From Acidobacteriota bacterium (GTDB lineage Bacteria > Acidobacteriota > Thermoanaerobaculia > Multivoradales > J023), in the NCBI GenBank assembly GCA_029263355.1, contig JAJCXQ010000192.1, positions 1 through 43,347 on the forward strand: a stretch of 43,347 nucleotides of DNA, written 5' to 3'. The notes beneath the pieces were generated by a model. That model saw only the letters and a program-made list of their open reading frames with translations. It was not told the origin of the DNA and did no database searches. The translations under genes were made by a program, and so were the position numbers. Below, one piece after another: positions 16,557-25,566 of this stretch (positions within the stretch are counted from its first letter, which is position 1; every line of letters begins with the position of its first letter).

Positions 16557-17916
16557 TCAGCTGCAAGAAATGTTGCCGATAGACGTTCGGGGCCGCGCCG
16601 AAGCGTTCGGCGATGGTCGTCTCCGAGGCCGCGCCATGTTGGAAACGACGCTTCGGGAAGACCGGCATGTCGATCCCGGTGAGCTTGGCGATCCCGCGAC
16701 GCAGCACCTCACCCTTGAGGGCATAAAGCTTCTGGTGATCACCCTCGGTGAGCTCGGCGAACGGAATCGCCTCAGCGACTCGGATCACCGATGGCCGAGT
16801 GAAGGGACTGAAGCCGGCGAAGCCGAGGTGTCGGGCAGGGGCAAAAGTCCGCACACAGCCGCGACTGAAGCCTCCCGAGAAGGTCAAGCTGTGTTTGATG
16901 GCGTCGACGCCCCACCCTTCTTGGTACAACATCGAGTTGTTGACCACACTGCGGATGGTGAGCTCAGGATTCTCCTCGATCGGGTAGTCCTTGAGGTTCT
17001 CGTCGCCGCCGTCACCGTCCGCCAACAGCCGCCACTCGGGATAACGCCGTCGGATGCCGGCGAGCAATGCCATGGCGACGGTGGCGCATTCCACGTCAAG
17101 CGGTTTGTAATCTTCGATCACCTCGATGGCGGCCAGCGGATCGAGCTCGCTGGACGACACTTCGATCGTCTCGCCAAGCATTTCGAGATCAACCCGCCGC
17201 AGGAACTCCCGCGCTTGGGTCGCGTCATCACCTTCGCCGTCAACCGCCAGAGTAAACGCCTTGAGGCGAGAGGGACTGTGGCCGAGCTCGAGCAGTTGGT
17301 GGTAAATCGTCATTAAGGTGGCGCCGCTGTCGGCACCGCCCGAAAACAGCACCCCGATCGGCTGCTTGTCGTCGTGGGCTGTAAGCCAGGCTCGAACCTC
17401 CCGTGCCAACGCCGAGACGTACTGTTCACCGATGACGTCGAGATCTGCGGGCAGCGTCGCTCGCGGCGGATCGAAGAAGCGCCGGTAGACCGGGTTGGGG
17501 TCCGGGCAGCCGACCAACCGAATCGTCGTCACGTGATGGGCTGGAATCATCCGCGAGTAGGTCGGATGAAACTGGTCCTCGTAGCCTTTCGCCTCGAGAC
17601 ATCGACGGATCGCGTCGATACGGTCGGCGACGATCAACACCGGGCCAGCCTCCGCCTTGGCGAGGAAATAGCGCATCGGCCGGTCGAGGCTGCGCGCCAT
17701 GCGCACCTGCTCACCGTCGCGGGCAAGGAGCGCAAAGGAGCCCGCGATGCCGAGCACGTCGCCGGGCTGGTTGCTCAGCAGACAGCGCTCGGCGGCGTCG
17801 AGATCCATATTCCAAATCTGTTGACTGTCGGGCTCGATCAGATTGATGACACTAGCTACCGGGGTGTATTTCAATTCCGTCGCTGGCTTGGCGCGAGATG
17901 CTTCGGTCTGGGTCAT
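16546..17916 (-). CDS. AsnB-like amide synthetase lacking the glutaminase nucleophile
   Basis: A 456-residue protein of the asparagine synthetase superfamily. The C-terminal half has the ATP-pyrophosphatase loop FSGGADSGATLM, the YPEWRLLADGDGGDENL segment of the synthetase site and LKGEVLRRGIAKL. The N-terminal half (1-165) looks like a remnant of the Ntn glutaminase domain, but the protein begins MTQTEASR, so the nucleophilic Cys2 is missing and glutamine cannot be the usual nitrogen donor. It is shorter than AsnB (about 550-600). Relatives without Cys2 include beta-lactam synthetases and lasso-peptide cyclases, which activate a carboxylate with ATP and close an amide. Start ATG at 17916 after GAGGAGG. 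It is the first gene of the overlapping operon with the radical SAM and flavin enzymes. Confidence 0.85.
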   Translation of the reverse strand: MTQTEASRAKPATELKYTPVASVINLIEPDSQQIWNMDLDAAERCLLSNQPGDVLGIAGSFALLARDGEQVRMARSLDRPMRYFLAKAEAGPVLIVADRIDAIRRCLEAKGYEDQFHPTYSRMIPAHHVTTIRLVGCPDPNPVYRRFFDPPRATLPADLDVIGEQYVSALAREVRAWLTAHDDKQPIGVLFSGGADSGATLMTIYHQLLELGHSPSRLKAFTLAVDGEGDDATQAREFLRRVDLEMLGETIEVSSSELDPLAAIEVIEDYKPLDVECATVAMALLAGIRRRYPEWRLLADGDGGDENLKDYPIEENPELTIRSVVNNSMLYQEGWGVDAIKHSLTFSGGFSRGCVRTFAPARHLGFAGFSPFTRPSVIRVAEAIPFAELTEGDHQKLYALKGEVLRRGIAKLTGIDMPVFPKRRFQHGAASETTIAERFGAAPNVYRQHFLQLNDG

Positions 17917-17957
17917 GGGGATTGCCTCCTCGATGCTCTTTGGGTACCGTCGAACTG

Positions 17958-17963
17958 ATTATA
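17958..17963 (-). promoter_or_regulatory. Possible -10 element of the AsnB-like operon
   Basis: A perfect TATAAT on the minus strand, 42 bases before the start codon at 17916. I found no matching -35 at normal spacing, so only the -10 is supported. Confidence 0.3.
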
Positions 17964-17987
17964 GCTTCGTCGCGTAGCTCCCTTTGA

Positions 17988-18019
17988 GACACTCTTGCCT
18001 TGTGACACTCTTGCCTTGT
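17988..18019. repeat. Exact tandem duplication of a 16-bp unit
   Basis: GACACTCTTGCCTTGT occurs at 17988-18003 and again at 18004-18019 in the short divergent region between the AsnB-like operon and the M1 aminopeptidase gene. The two copies are identical, suggesting a recent duplication, and they may lie within the promoter region of either gene. Confidence 0.9.
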
Positions 18020-18059
18020 GACCGTTTAGTTACTTTGACCCTATATTCTGGAGCGTGTT

Positions 18060-20663
18060 ATGGATCGTGTAATCAATCCTTGTCGAATCTTGCCGCTCGC
18101 TGCCGCTATCGCCTTGTTGACTTCCTCCGTGGCCTTCGCCGACGTTCGCTTGGGAGACGACGTCACGCCGACCTTCCAGGCCCTCGAGCTCGAGCTCGAC
18201 GCTTCGCGTCCAGATTACCGTGGCTCGGTACGTATCGAGCTCGAGGTGAATCGCGAAACCGATCACTTCCAGTTCCACTCCGAGGGGCTCACCTTGAGCA
18301 ACCTGGTCCTGCGGTCGGCGTCTGGTGAGATCGCTGTTCGCCACCGGGCGGAGAGCGATGAGGTCGTGCGGGTCACCGCGGACAAGCCGTTGGCCAAGGG
18401 CGCATACACCCTGGAGATCGAGTTCACCAACCCCTTCGATACCAAGGCCATCAGTCTCTATCGCATGGAGATGGATGGTGTCGGTTATATCTTCAGCCAG
18501 TTTCAGGCAGACGATGCCCGCGAGGCTTTTCCCTGCTGGGACGAGCCCCGTTTCAAGATTCCTCGCCAGGTGACGCTGAAGGTTCCGGAGGCGGATCTTG
18601 CGATCACCAACACGCCGGTGCTCGAGGAACGTGTCGCTGATGGTTGGCGCACCACCGTTTTCCGCCAAACCCCGCCCCTGCCGAGTTATCTGCTGGCGTT
18701 GGCCGCTGGCCCCCTAGAGGCGGTGCCGCTGCCAGGACTTGGGGTCCCTGGACGATTGATCACGGTAAAGGGCCAGAGCCATCTGACCGAGCTCGCGAAA
18801 GAGGTGACGCCGCCGATTCTGAAGGAGCTCGAGAGCTTCTTCGGGCGTTCCTACCCGTACGAGAAACTCGATTTTCTGGCCCTGCCAGAATTCTGGCCCG
18901 GGGCGATGGAGAACCCCGGGGCGGTCACGTTCGCCGACCGGATCCTATTGATCGATGCCGACTCGGCGTCGGTCGACCAACGTCGGCGTCAGGTGCAGGT
19001 GATCGGCCATGAGCTCGCCCACATGTGGTTCGGTGATCTGGTGACCATGGAATGGTGGGACGACCTATGGCTCAATGAAGCCTTCGCCACATGGATGGGC
19101 GACAAGGCATCACACCGCGTGTTCCCGCAATTTGGCCTCGATGTCAGCGCCGTGGAGAGGGCGCAGGGAGTGCTGCGGCAAGACGCGCGAGCGACCACCC
19201 GGGCGATTCGCAAGCCAGTGGATTCGGCGAAGAACCTGCTGGACGGATTGCGCCTGACGTACCAAAAGGGGCGTTCGGTGCTCGGGATGTTCGAGCAGTG
19301 GCTGGGACCCGAGGTCTTTCGCCGCGGCATCGTCAACTACATCAACGAACACGCCTGGGGCAATGCGACCGCCGCGGACCTGTGGCGTGCCCTCGACAAA
19401 GCCTCCGGCAAACAAATCTCTGCGGCGATGGCGACGTTCACCGATCAACCGGGATTCCCATTGATCGACGTTGAGGTGTTGGCCGGTGGCCGTGTTCGGC
19501 TCAGTCAAGAGCGATTCCGCAACCACGGATCTGAGAGCCCGGGCAAGACCTGGCAAATCCCGGTTGCCCTCAAGGTTGCGATCGGCACAAGTGTTGCCAC
19601 AAAAACGGTACTGCTCGACTCCAAAGTTCAGGTCGTGGAGCTCGGTGGCGAGACGCCAGCTTGGATTTTTCCCAATGCCGCCGCCGACGGCTACTACCGA
19701 TGGCGGCTGCCGGCATCGCAGCTGCAAGCCCTCGCCGCCAACGCCAGTTCCGCCTTGACACCGCGCGAGCGCGTCGAGCTGATCGGCAACGTGGCAGCTT
19801 TGCTGGACGCCGGTTCGATTCGAGGTGATCAGTATCTCGGAGTGTTGGGTGAATTGGCTGACGATCCGGAGCCGCTGGTGATCACCTCGGTGTTGGGAGC
19901 ACTGGAGCGGGTCAAGACCGCTCTTGTACCGACTGATCTCGAGGACGCTTTTTCCGCCTACGTGCGTCGCACCTTGCGTCCGGCGCTCGACCGCTTCGGC
20001 ATGCAGCAAATTGCAGGAGAATCGGAGGCCGTCTCCCTGGTGCGCCCGACGCTCTACACTTGGCTGGGCCGCGAGGGACGTGATCCGGAAGTACTGGCCA
20101 GGGCTCGTGCGATGGCTGAAGCTTTCATGAAAGATCCATCCACGGTGGATCCTGCGCTGGCCGGGGTGGCTCTTCAATTGGCGGCGACCGACGGGGATCG
20201 TCCGCTATTCGACGAATACGTTCGGCGCCTGGAGGCCGCAAAGTCGCCGGTCGGCCGCCGTCTCTTTCTCGCGGCGCTCGGCTCGTTCCGTCATCCTGAC
20301 GTGCGCCTGGCGGCCTTGAATTACGCCTTGGAAGGCGGTCTGCGACCCAACGAGCTCGTCAGCCCGATACGCACCATGTCGAACAGCGCGGCCGGTCGTG
20401 AGGTCTCCTATCGGTGGCTGACCGAGAATTTTGAAGCTCTGGCCAGCCGCCTGCCACCACTGTACCTCGGCTTCATGCCCCGTTTTGCCAGCGGTTGCTC
20501 AGTGGAACGTCTCGAGCACGCCAAAGGCTTCTTTGCTGACCACGGTGGCCCGGCCGTCGCGAAGCAACTCCAGCAGGTCGCGGAGGAAGTTCACGACTGC
20601 GTGTCGCTGCGCGACCGCGAAGGCGACGTGGTGGCAGAGTATCTGCGAGGTGGCGAAAGCTAG
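18060..20663 (+). CDS. M1-family zinc aminopeptidase, secreted
   Basis: An 867-residue metallopeptidase that removes N-terminal amino acids from peptides. It has a signal peptide (RILPLAAAIALLTSSVAFA), so it works in the periplasm or outside. The M1 order is intact: N-terminal beta saddle, GAMEN exopeptidase motif at 281-285, zinc site HELAHMWFGD (His317, His321) with the third ligand Glu340 in NEAFATW, then the long helical ERAP1-C-like domain (about 540-860). The start at 18060 is preceded by TGGAG. Its stop codon shares a CTAG palindrome with the stop of the convergent DUF885 gene. A role in peptide scavenging fits with that second peptidase-like neighbour. Confidence 0.95.
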   Translation: MDRVINPCRILPLAAAIALLTSSVAFADVRLGDDVTPTFQALELELDASRPDYRGSVRIELEVNRETDHFQFHSEGLTLSNLVLRSASGEIAVRHRAESDEVVRVTADKPLAKGAYTLEIEFTNPFDTKAISLYRMEMDGVGYIFSQFQADDAREAFPCWDEPRFKIPRQVTLKVPEADLAITNTPVLEERVADGWRTTVFRQTPPLPSYLLALAAGPLEAVPLPGLGVPGRLITVKGQSHLTELAKEVTPPILKELESFFGRSYPYEKLDFLALPEFWPGAMENPGAVTFADRILLIDADSASVDQRRRQVQVIGHELAHMWFGDLVTMEWWDDLWLNEAFATWMGDKASHRVFPQFGLDVSAVERAQGVLRQDARATTRAIRKPVDSAKNLLDGLRLTYQKGRSVLGMFEQWLGPEVFRRGIVNYINEHAWGNATAADLWRALDKASGKQISAAMATFTDQPGFPLIDVEVLAGGRVRLSQERFRNHGSESPGKTWQIPVALKVAIGTSVATKTVLLDSKVQVVELGGETPAWIFPNAAADGYYRWRLPASQLQALAANASSALTPRERVELIGNVAALLDAGSIRGDQYLGVLGELADDPEPLVITSVLGALERVKTALVPTDLEDAFSAYVRRTLRPALDRFGMQQIAGESEAVSLVRPTLYTWLGREGRDPEVLARARAMAEAFMKDPSTVDPALAGVALQLAATDGDRPLFDEYVRRLEAAKSPVGRRLFLAALGSFRHPDVRLAALNYALEGGLRPNELVSPIRTMSNSAAGREVSYRWLTENFEALASRLPPLYLGFMPRFASGCSVERLEHAKGFFADHGGPAVAKQLQQVAEEVHDCVSLRDREGDVVAEYLRGGES

Positions 20664-22435
20664 GGCGAGTCCGCGATACCGGCGATGTACCCCCGCACTA
20701 CCGACTCCAGCACGGGCAACGGCACCGAGCCGTTTTTCAGTACGTTGTCGTGGAATTCTCGGACGTCGAAACGATCACCGAGCGCCTCTTCGGCCTCGCG
20801 ACGCAGCTCTTTGATCTTCAGCTCACCAATTTTGTAGGCCAGGGCCTGGCCGGGCCAGGAGATGTAACGGTCGGTTTCGGTGCGCACTTCGTGCAGCGAG
20901 AGGGCGGTGTTGCTGGCCATGTAGTCGAGGGTTTGTTGACGGGTCCAGCCTTTGGCGTGGAGGCCGGTATCGACTACCAGGCGACAGGCGCGCCACATCT
21001 CGTAGGTGAGGCGACCGAAGTTGCGGTAGGGATCTTCGTAGAGACCGGCCTCCAAACCCAACCACTCGGAGTAGAGCCCCCAGCCTTCGCCAAACGCCGA
21101 GAGATAGGAGAAGCGGCGGAACGGTGGCAGATCCTCGAGCTCCTGAGATAGAGAGATCTGGAGATGATGGCCGGGGACGGCTTCGTGTAGGGTGAGGGCG
21201 GTGAGCACATACAGCGGCCGGTTCTCCAGGGCATAGGTGTTGACCCAGTAGGTGCCGGCTCTTGTGCTGCTGTTGGGCGCACCAACGTAACGGCCGGTGG
21301 TGTATTTCGGCGCCAGATGATCAGGCACCGGCGCGACGCCATAAGGTTGCCGCGGCAGCGTTTTGAATAGCGCTGGCAGCTTGCCGTCCATCGTTTTAGC
21401 AATGTAGGCAGCCTCTTTGAGCAGCTCCTCCGGCGATGTGGCGTAGAACTGGGGATCGGTGCGGAGGAAGTTCAGAAACGCCGCGAAATCGCCTTCGAAG
21501 CCGACTTGTTCGATGATCTCCATCATCTCGGCACGGATCCGAGCAACCTCGCTTTGACCGAGTTGATGTATCTCCTCGGCGCTCAGGTCAAGGGTGGTGA
21601 AATAACGGATACGCTGCGCATAATAAGCGTCGCCGCCCGGCAGCTCAGAGGCGCCGAGGGTCGTCCGTGCGCCAGGGATGTACTCGGTCAACATGAAGTC
21701 GAGAAAATTGCGGTACCCGGCGACAACGTGTTCCAGAATGGCCTGTGACCCTTGCTGGCGCAAAGTGTCGGCCACCTCCGCCAAGCTGTCGGGGATGTTC
21801 TCGAACGGTCGGTAGAAGACGCTGGTGGAGGCATCGTCGACCACATGGGATTCGATCGTGACCTCATAACCTTCGAGCACCACCTGGGACAGAGTCATGC
21901 CGCGCTCCAGACCGGCCCGCATATGCTCGATGTGCTGTGCCACGTAGTTGGGGAAGGCTTGCAGGCGAGCGATGTAGTTGTCGTAGTCTTGTTGGGTGGC
22001 GAAGGGCATCATGGCGGGCAGTCGAGCGAAGCCGATGTGAAACCCGTTGTCGACAGTGAGCGGGATCTGATAGGCGCCAGCCTCGAAGTCTTCGACGAAG
22101 TTCTCGAGCTGGCTGCGAAAGATGTCGACATTGAGCTGATCCGACGCGTCGAGCTGGGAGCGGTCGATGGCGTCGAGCTCCGTCAACATCTCCTGCCAAA
22201 CATCAATTCGGCGCTGTTGGTCCTCGACCGCCACCGACGGCACGAGATGGTTGTGCTCGTGGCGCCCGATGGAGGTGGCGAGAAACGGATCCTCACGGAG
22301 GCGGAAGTCCCATTCGCGCTCGAACAGCGCGTGCAATTGAGTGGCGGCGTCAGAGGTCGCTGGCGGACTCTGAGGTGTGCAAGCGGCGAGGACGACGAGT
22401 CCGATCCAAAGTCCAAGGTTCGAGACTCTTTTCAT
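20660..22435 (-). CDS. DUF885 lipoprotein, probable metallopeptidase
   Basis: A 591-residue exported protein. MKRVSNLGLWIGLVVLAAC is a lipoprotein signal with Cys at residue 19. The DUF885 body contains LHEAVPGHHLQ at about residue 413, an HExxxGHH-type zinc site, followed by a second conserved segment FGEGWGLYSEWLG with the probable Glu ligand. Members are large helical, M32-like proteins thought to cleave peptides, but few have been tested. The length matches the family. The ATG at 22435 follows AAGGAG at normal spacing. It converges on the M1 aminopeptidase gene with a 4-bp overlap of stop codons and lies 96 bp below the ADOP permease gene. Confidence 0.9.
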   Translation of the reverse strand: MKRVSNLGLWIGLVVLAACTPQSPPATSDAATQLHALFEREWDFRLREDPFLATSIGRHEHNHLVPSVAVEDQQRRIDVWQEMLTELDAIDRSQLDASDQLNVDIFRSQLENFVEDFEAGAYQIPLTVDNGFHIGFARLPAMMPFATQQDYDNYIARLQAFPNYVAQHIEHMRAGLERGMTLSQVVLEGYEVTIESHVVDDASTSVFYRPFENIPDSLAEVADTLRQQGSQAILEHVVAGYRNFLDFMLTEYIPGARTTLGASELPGGDAYYAQRIRYFTTLDLSAEEIHQLGQSEVARIRAEMMEIIEQVGFEGDFAAFLNFLRTDPQFYATSPEELLKEAAYIAKTMDGKLPALFKTLPRQPYGVAPVPDHLAPKYTTGRYVGAPNSSTRAGTYWVNTYALENRPLYVLTALTLHEAVPGHHLQISLSQELEDLPPFRRFSYLSAFGEGWGLYSEWLGLEAGLYEDPYRNFGRLTYEMWRACRLVVDTGLHAKGWTRQQTLDYMASNTALSLHEVRTETDRYISWPGQALAYKIGELKIKELRREAEEALGDRFDVREFHDNVLKNGSVPLPVLESVVRGYIAGIADSP

Positions 22436-22531
22436 GCCCGGGCTCCTTCAGTGATGGATCGATAGCGAAAGGGGGACGCGCCATTCTATCGGTCCAGGAG
22501 GAGCCCGGCTTCAGTAAGAGTTGACGGTCGC

Positions 22532-24979
22532 CTACTCGTAATGTAGCGCCCGCAGTGGATCCACCGTCGAGGCGCGGCGCGCTGGCAGCAGGCAAGCCAG
22601 GGCGGCGATGCCGGCGAGGAGCAAGGGAACCGCCAGGAAGGTGACCGGATCCGCCGGTTCGACCTGGAAGAGTTGCGAGCCGAGGAACCAAGCCATTGGC
22701 GCTGCGAGGAAGAAGCCGATCACCAAGCCGACCGCGACCTTGCCCATCCCCTGTTTCAGGACCATTCCCAGGATCTCGTGGGTCTGGGCGCCAAACGCCA
22801 GCCGCACGCCGATCTCCTGAGTGCGTTGACTGACGCCAAAGGCGACCACACCGTAGAGGCCAAGCGCGGCCAGCAAGATCGCGACGGCGCCGAAGGTACT
22901 GAACAGCACCCAGAGCATGTTGGGGAAGAACAGAGTCCGATCCAGAACCTGATTCATCGAGCGCACGAAGTAGAGCGGCAGCCCAGCGTCGAGCTCCAGC
23001 ACCGTGCGGCGCAGGGGATCGATAAAGCTTTTCGGTTCAGCGTGTGTCTTGACGATGATCCAGGCGAAGCGAACTGGGTGTTGCGCCATCGGTACATACA
23101 GTGCTTGCTGGTCATCGGCATTGTCGAAGTCGGCGAAACGCATATCGGGGGTGACCCCGATCACCTCCATCAATCCGGCCTCGGCGTCCGCCGCTTCTTC
23201 CTCTTCACCCATGTAAACATTCACCCGTTTGCCGATCGGATTCTCCCCCGGCCATTCCTTCTTGGCGAAGTCTTCGTTGACGATCACCACCGCCGGAGTG
23301 CCCTCGCGGTCGGCGGTGGTGAAGTCGCGTCCTGACAGCAGTTTGACCCCTAGGGTCTCCCAATAGCCCGGGCTGATCACCGTCCAGCGCACGAAGGGCA
23401 TGTCCCGAGGCGTCTCGTAGGTCTCTTCCGGACGTTCGAAGCGAGTGCCATTACCGCCGATCTCGGTCTCGGTGGGGATGGCGGTGCCAATCGCTGCGGA
23501 AGCGACCGCGGCTTTGCCGTCGACCCGCTCCCGTAGCTGATCGTAGAATGCCACCCAATCCTGTTCTTCAGGGTAGTCCCCTTCGAACAGGCCCATGCGA
23601 GCGGTCAGCAGATGATCGGGATCGAAGCGCAAATCGTAGCTGTTGACGGCGAGCACGCTGCGCACGGTGAGGGCGGCGCCCACCAACAATGCGAAGGAAA
23701 TGGCGACTTCGGCGATCACCATCGCCCGGCTGATACGGCCCAGGCGGAAGCTGGTCGAGCCTCGGTTGGAGTCGGACAACACCATGCCGACGTTGGTCCG
23801 CGAAGCCTGAATCGCCGGAATCAGCCCGGCGACCAGCGCCGCGCCCACAGCGGCGGCGAGGGTGGCCATCAACACCTTGCCATTGAGGGCAAACTGCATC
23901 CAGAACGGGGGATCGGTCTGCGCCAGGGCACGGTCGAAGGCTTGTAGGCCGGCGTGGGCCAGGCCGATTCCGAACACCGCGCCGAGCAGCGACAACAGGC
24001 CCGCCTCGGTAAGCACCTGAAAGATCGCTCGCGTCCGTCCCGATCCCAGCGCCGACCGAATCGCCAGCTCACGGGTGCGTACTGCGGCCCGCCCGATCAG
24101 CAAGTTGGCGACGTTGAAACAGGCGATCAGCAGCACCATCAGGACAGCCACGAACATCACTCCTAGTAGCACCTTGGTCTCATCGTCGATGAACTCGTCG
24201 ATGTACGGCTGCACCACCGCGCTGACCCCTTCGTTGGTCTCAGGGTACTGTTGCTCGAGACGCCGTGCGATGGTGGCCATCTCAGCGGCCGCTTCGTCGA
24301 TCGAAACGCCGTCCCGCAGTCGCCCGAAGACCTCCAGAGTTCTCCCTTCGTCTCGCGGGACAGTGGTGCTCTCGAGGACCAGTGGCATCCACAGCTCTTC
24401 ATTGACCGGGAAGTTCAAACCCTCCGGCAGCACGCCGATGATCGTCGTCGGCTTAGTGTTGAGACGGACAACCCGGCCGATGACATCATCGCGTCCACCA
24501 TAACGTTGTTGCCACACCTGGTAGCTCAGCAGCAACACCGGGGGAGCGTCCACGGCGCCGTCCGCCGCTTCGAAACCGCGGCCGATCAGTGGCTGCATGC
24601 GAAGCATTTCGAGAAAACCCGGCGAAATCCAGCTGCCGTTGTAGCGTTGCGGCAGCTCTTCGTCAGCGAGGTTGAAGGTGCCACCGGTAAAACCTGCCAG
24701 CCCTTCGAAGCTCTGCTGTTGCTTCTGCCAATCCTCGAAATCGTGTTGCGAGACCTCCATGCTTTCGATATCGCGCGACAGATTGTTGCGCTCGAGATGA
24801 AGCAGGCGTTCGGATTCCTCGAACGGCAAGCCGGCGAGAAAGACACCGTCGATGATCGCGTACATCGAAACCGTCAACCCGATACCGAGGGCCATGGCGA
24901 CTACCGCCACCGCGCTCGAACCGGGATTCTTGATCAACATACGGTAGGCGTAACGAAGCTCGCGCGTGAGGGCGTCCAT
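22532..24979 (-). CDS. MacB/FtsX-type permease of the ADOP family
   Basis: An 815-residue ABC-type permease with the duplicated FtsX architecture called acidobacterial duplicated orphan permease (ADOP, TIGR03434 type). Order: short N-terminal helix (MDALTRELRYAYRMLIKNPG), first membrane helix (about 22-42), a MacB-like periplasmic domain, three helices near 270-370, a second periplasmic domain, a second single helix (about 425-445) and three C-terminal helices (VLFSTFGAVAILLAALGLYG onward). LRYAYRMLIKNPG is the usual ADOP opening. No ATPase gene is adjacent, as expected for orphan permeases. Such proteins are numerous in Acidobacteria; substrates are unknown, with peptide, lipid or drug export suggested. 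The start ATG at 24979 follows AGGAGA. Confidence 0.93.
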   Translation of the reverse strand: MDALTRELRYAYRMLIKNPGSSAVAVVAMALGIGLTVSMYAIIDGVFLAGLPFEESERLLHLERNNLSRDIESMEVSQHDFEDWQKQQQSFEGLAGFTGGTFNLADEELPQRYNGSWISPGFLEMLRMQPLIGRGFEAADGAVDAPPVLLLSYQVWQQRYGGRDDVIGRVVRLNTKPTTIIGVLPEGLNFPVNEELWMPLVLESTTVPRDEGRTLEVFGRLRDGVSIDEAAAEMATIARRLEQQYPETNEGVSAVVQPYIDEFIDDETKVLLGVMFVAVLMVLLIACFNVANLLIGRAAVRTRELAIRSALGSGRTRAIFQVLTEAGLLSLLGAVFGIGLAHAGLQAFDRALAQTDPPFWMQFALNGKVLMATLAAAVGAALVAGLIPAIQASRTNVGMVLSDSNRGSTSFRLGRISRAMVIAEVAISFALLVGAALTVRSVLAVNSYDLRFDPDHLLTARMGLFEGDYPEEQDWVAFYDQLRERVDGKAAVASAAIGTAIPTETEIGGNGTRFERPEETYETPRDMPFVRWTVISPGYWETLGVKLLSGRDFTTADREGTPAVVIVNEDFAKKEWPGENPIGKRVNVYMGEEEEAADAEAGLMEVIGVTPDMRFADFDNADDQQALYVPMAQHPVRFAWIIVKTHAEPKSFIDPLRRTVLELDAGLPLYFVRSMNQVLDRTLFFPNMLWVLFSTFGAVAILLAALGLYGVVAFGVSQRTQEIGVRLAFGAQTHEILGMVLKQGMGKVAVGLVIGFFLAAPMAWFLGSQLFQVEPADPVTFLAVPLLLAGIAALACLLPARRASTVDPLRALHYE

Positions 24980-25566
24980 CGAGGTCTCCTGGCTGTGTGG
25001 TCAGCGGTGTCGTCAGCGTTCACTACAGACAACGACACTAAGCGCCAAGGAGTTTCATCCGACGGATGAATTGTGCATTTGTGTTGGCGGTAGATCGTCG
25101 GGGTGCCGCGTTGCGGAGGGTCTACCGTTGAACGGAGTTTCAAAGTGAAGTGGCGGGTGTTGGGGTGCCAGGGATCTCGGAAACAGAGCCGAAGGAGAGC
25201 CGGGGTCTCGGAGGAGAGAGCGGGGGTCTCGGAAAGAAAGCGATAGAAGGACAACTGCGTAGCAAGGGGTTGCGCAGCAGCAAGGGGTTAAGGTGGCAGG
25301 GATCTCGGAAGGGGAGCCGAAGGACAGCCGGGATCTCGAAAAGAAAGCGATGAAACGGCGGCTGGGCAGTGCCCAAGGCTTTCCGGTGGCCACCAAACAA
25401 GGTTCTGGATGCGAGGTGGTACTGACCCAGTTTCGATGACCCAATTGACTTGAATTCTCTGGGTTCTCGACTAAGCACGAATACACCTCCCCCGGCAATT
25501 ACAGATATTGAGATTAGATCGATGCCCGGCTACCTGTGCGGGTCGATGATCGACCCGCTGGCGGGC
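24980..25566. repeat. Repeat-rich non-coding left flank of the RAYT gene
   Basis: About 590 bp without a believable gene. Two related blocks (25168-25245 and 25297-25354) both start CAGGGATCTCGGAA, contain GAGCCGAAGGA and end AAGAAAGCGAT. AGCAAGGGGTT recurs at 25261 and 25279. A perfect 9-bp inverted repeat, CGGGTCGAT/ATCGACCCG with a one-base centre, lies at 25539-25557 just outside the transposase stop codon. Reading frames here translate to repetitive Pro/Arg/Ser-rich sequence and are rejected. The DNA probably consists of REP-type or related repeats linked to the neighbouring transposase. Confidence 0.65.
25539..25557. repeat. Perfect palindrome next to the RAYT gene 3' end
   Basis: CGGGTCGAT and its reverse complement are separated by one base. 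It lies 9 bp beyond the end of the transposase gene and could be a REP-like hairpin target or a terminator. Confidence 0.5.

Noticed and set aside
15684..16682. Long open frame of 332 codons opposite the radical SAM gene
   Set aside because: Antisense shadow in GC-rich DNA; no family resemblance, while the minus strand has a clear CxxxCxxC enzyme.
16546..17916. Calling the AsnB-like gene asparagine synthetase asnB
   Set aside because: It lacks Cys2 and is about 100 residues short; its operon partners point to secondary or modifying chemistry.
19110..20177. Open frame of 355 codons antisense to the M1 aminopeptidase gene
   Set aside because: Covers the conserved aminopeptidase reading frame and has no recognisable domain.
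25055..25498. Open frames in the left RAYT flank on both strands
   Set aside because: They translate the repeats into Pro/Arg/Ser-rich low-complexity protein and have no ribosome-binding site.
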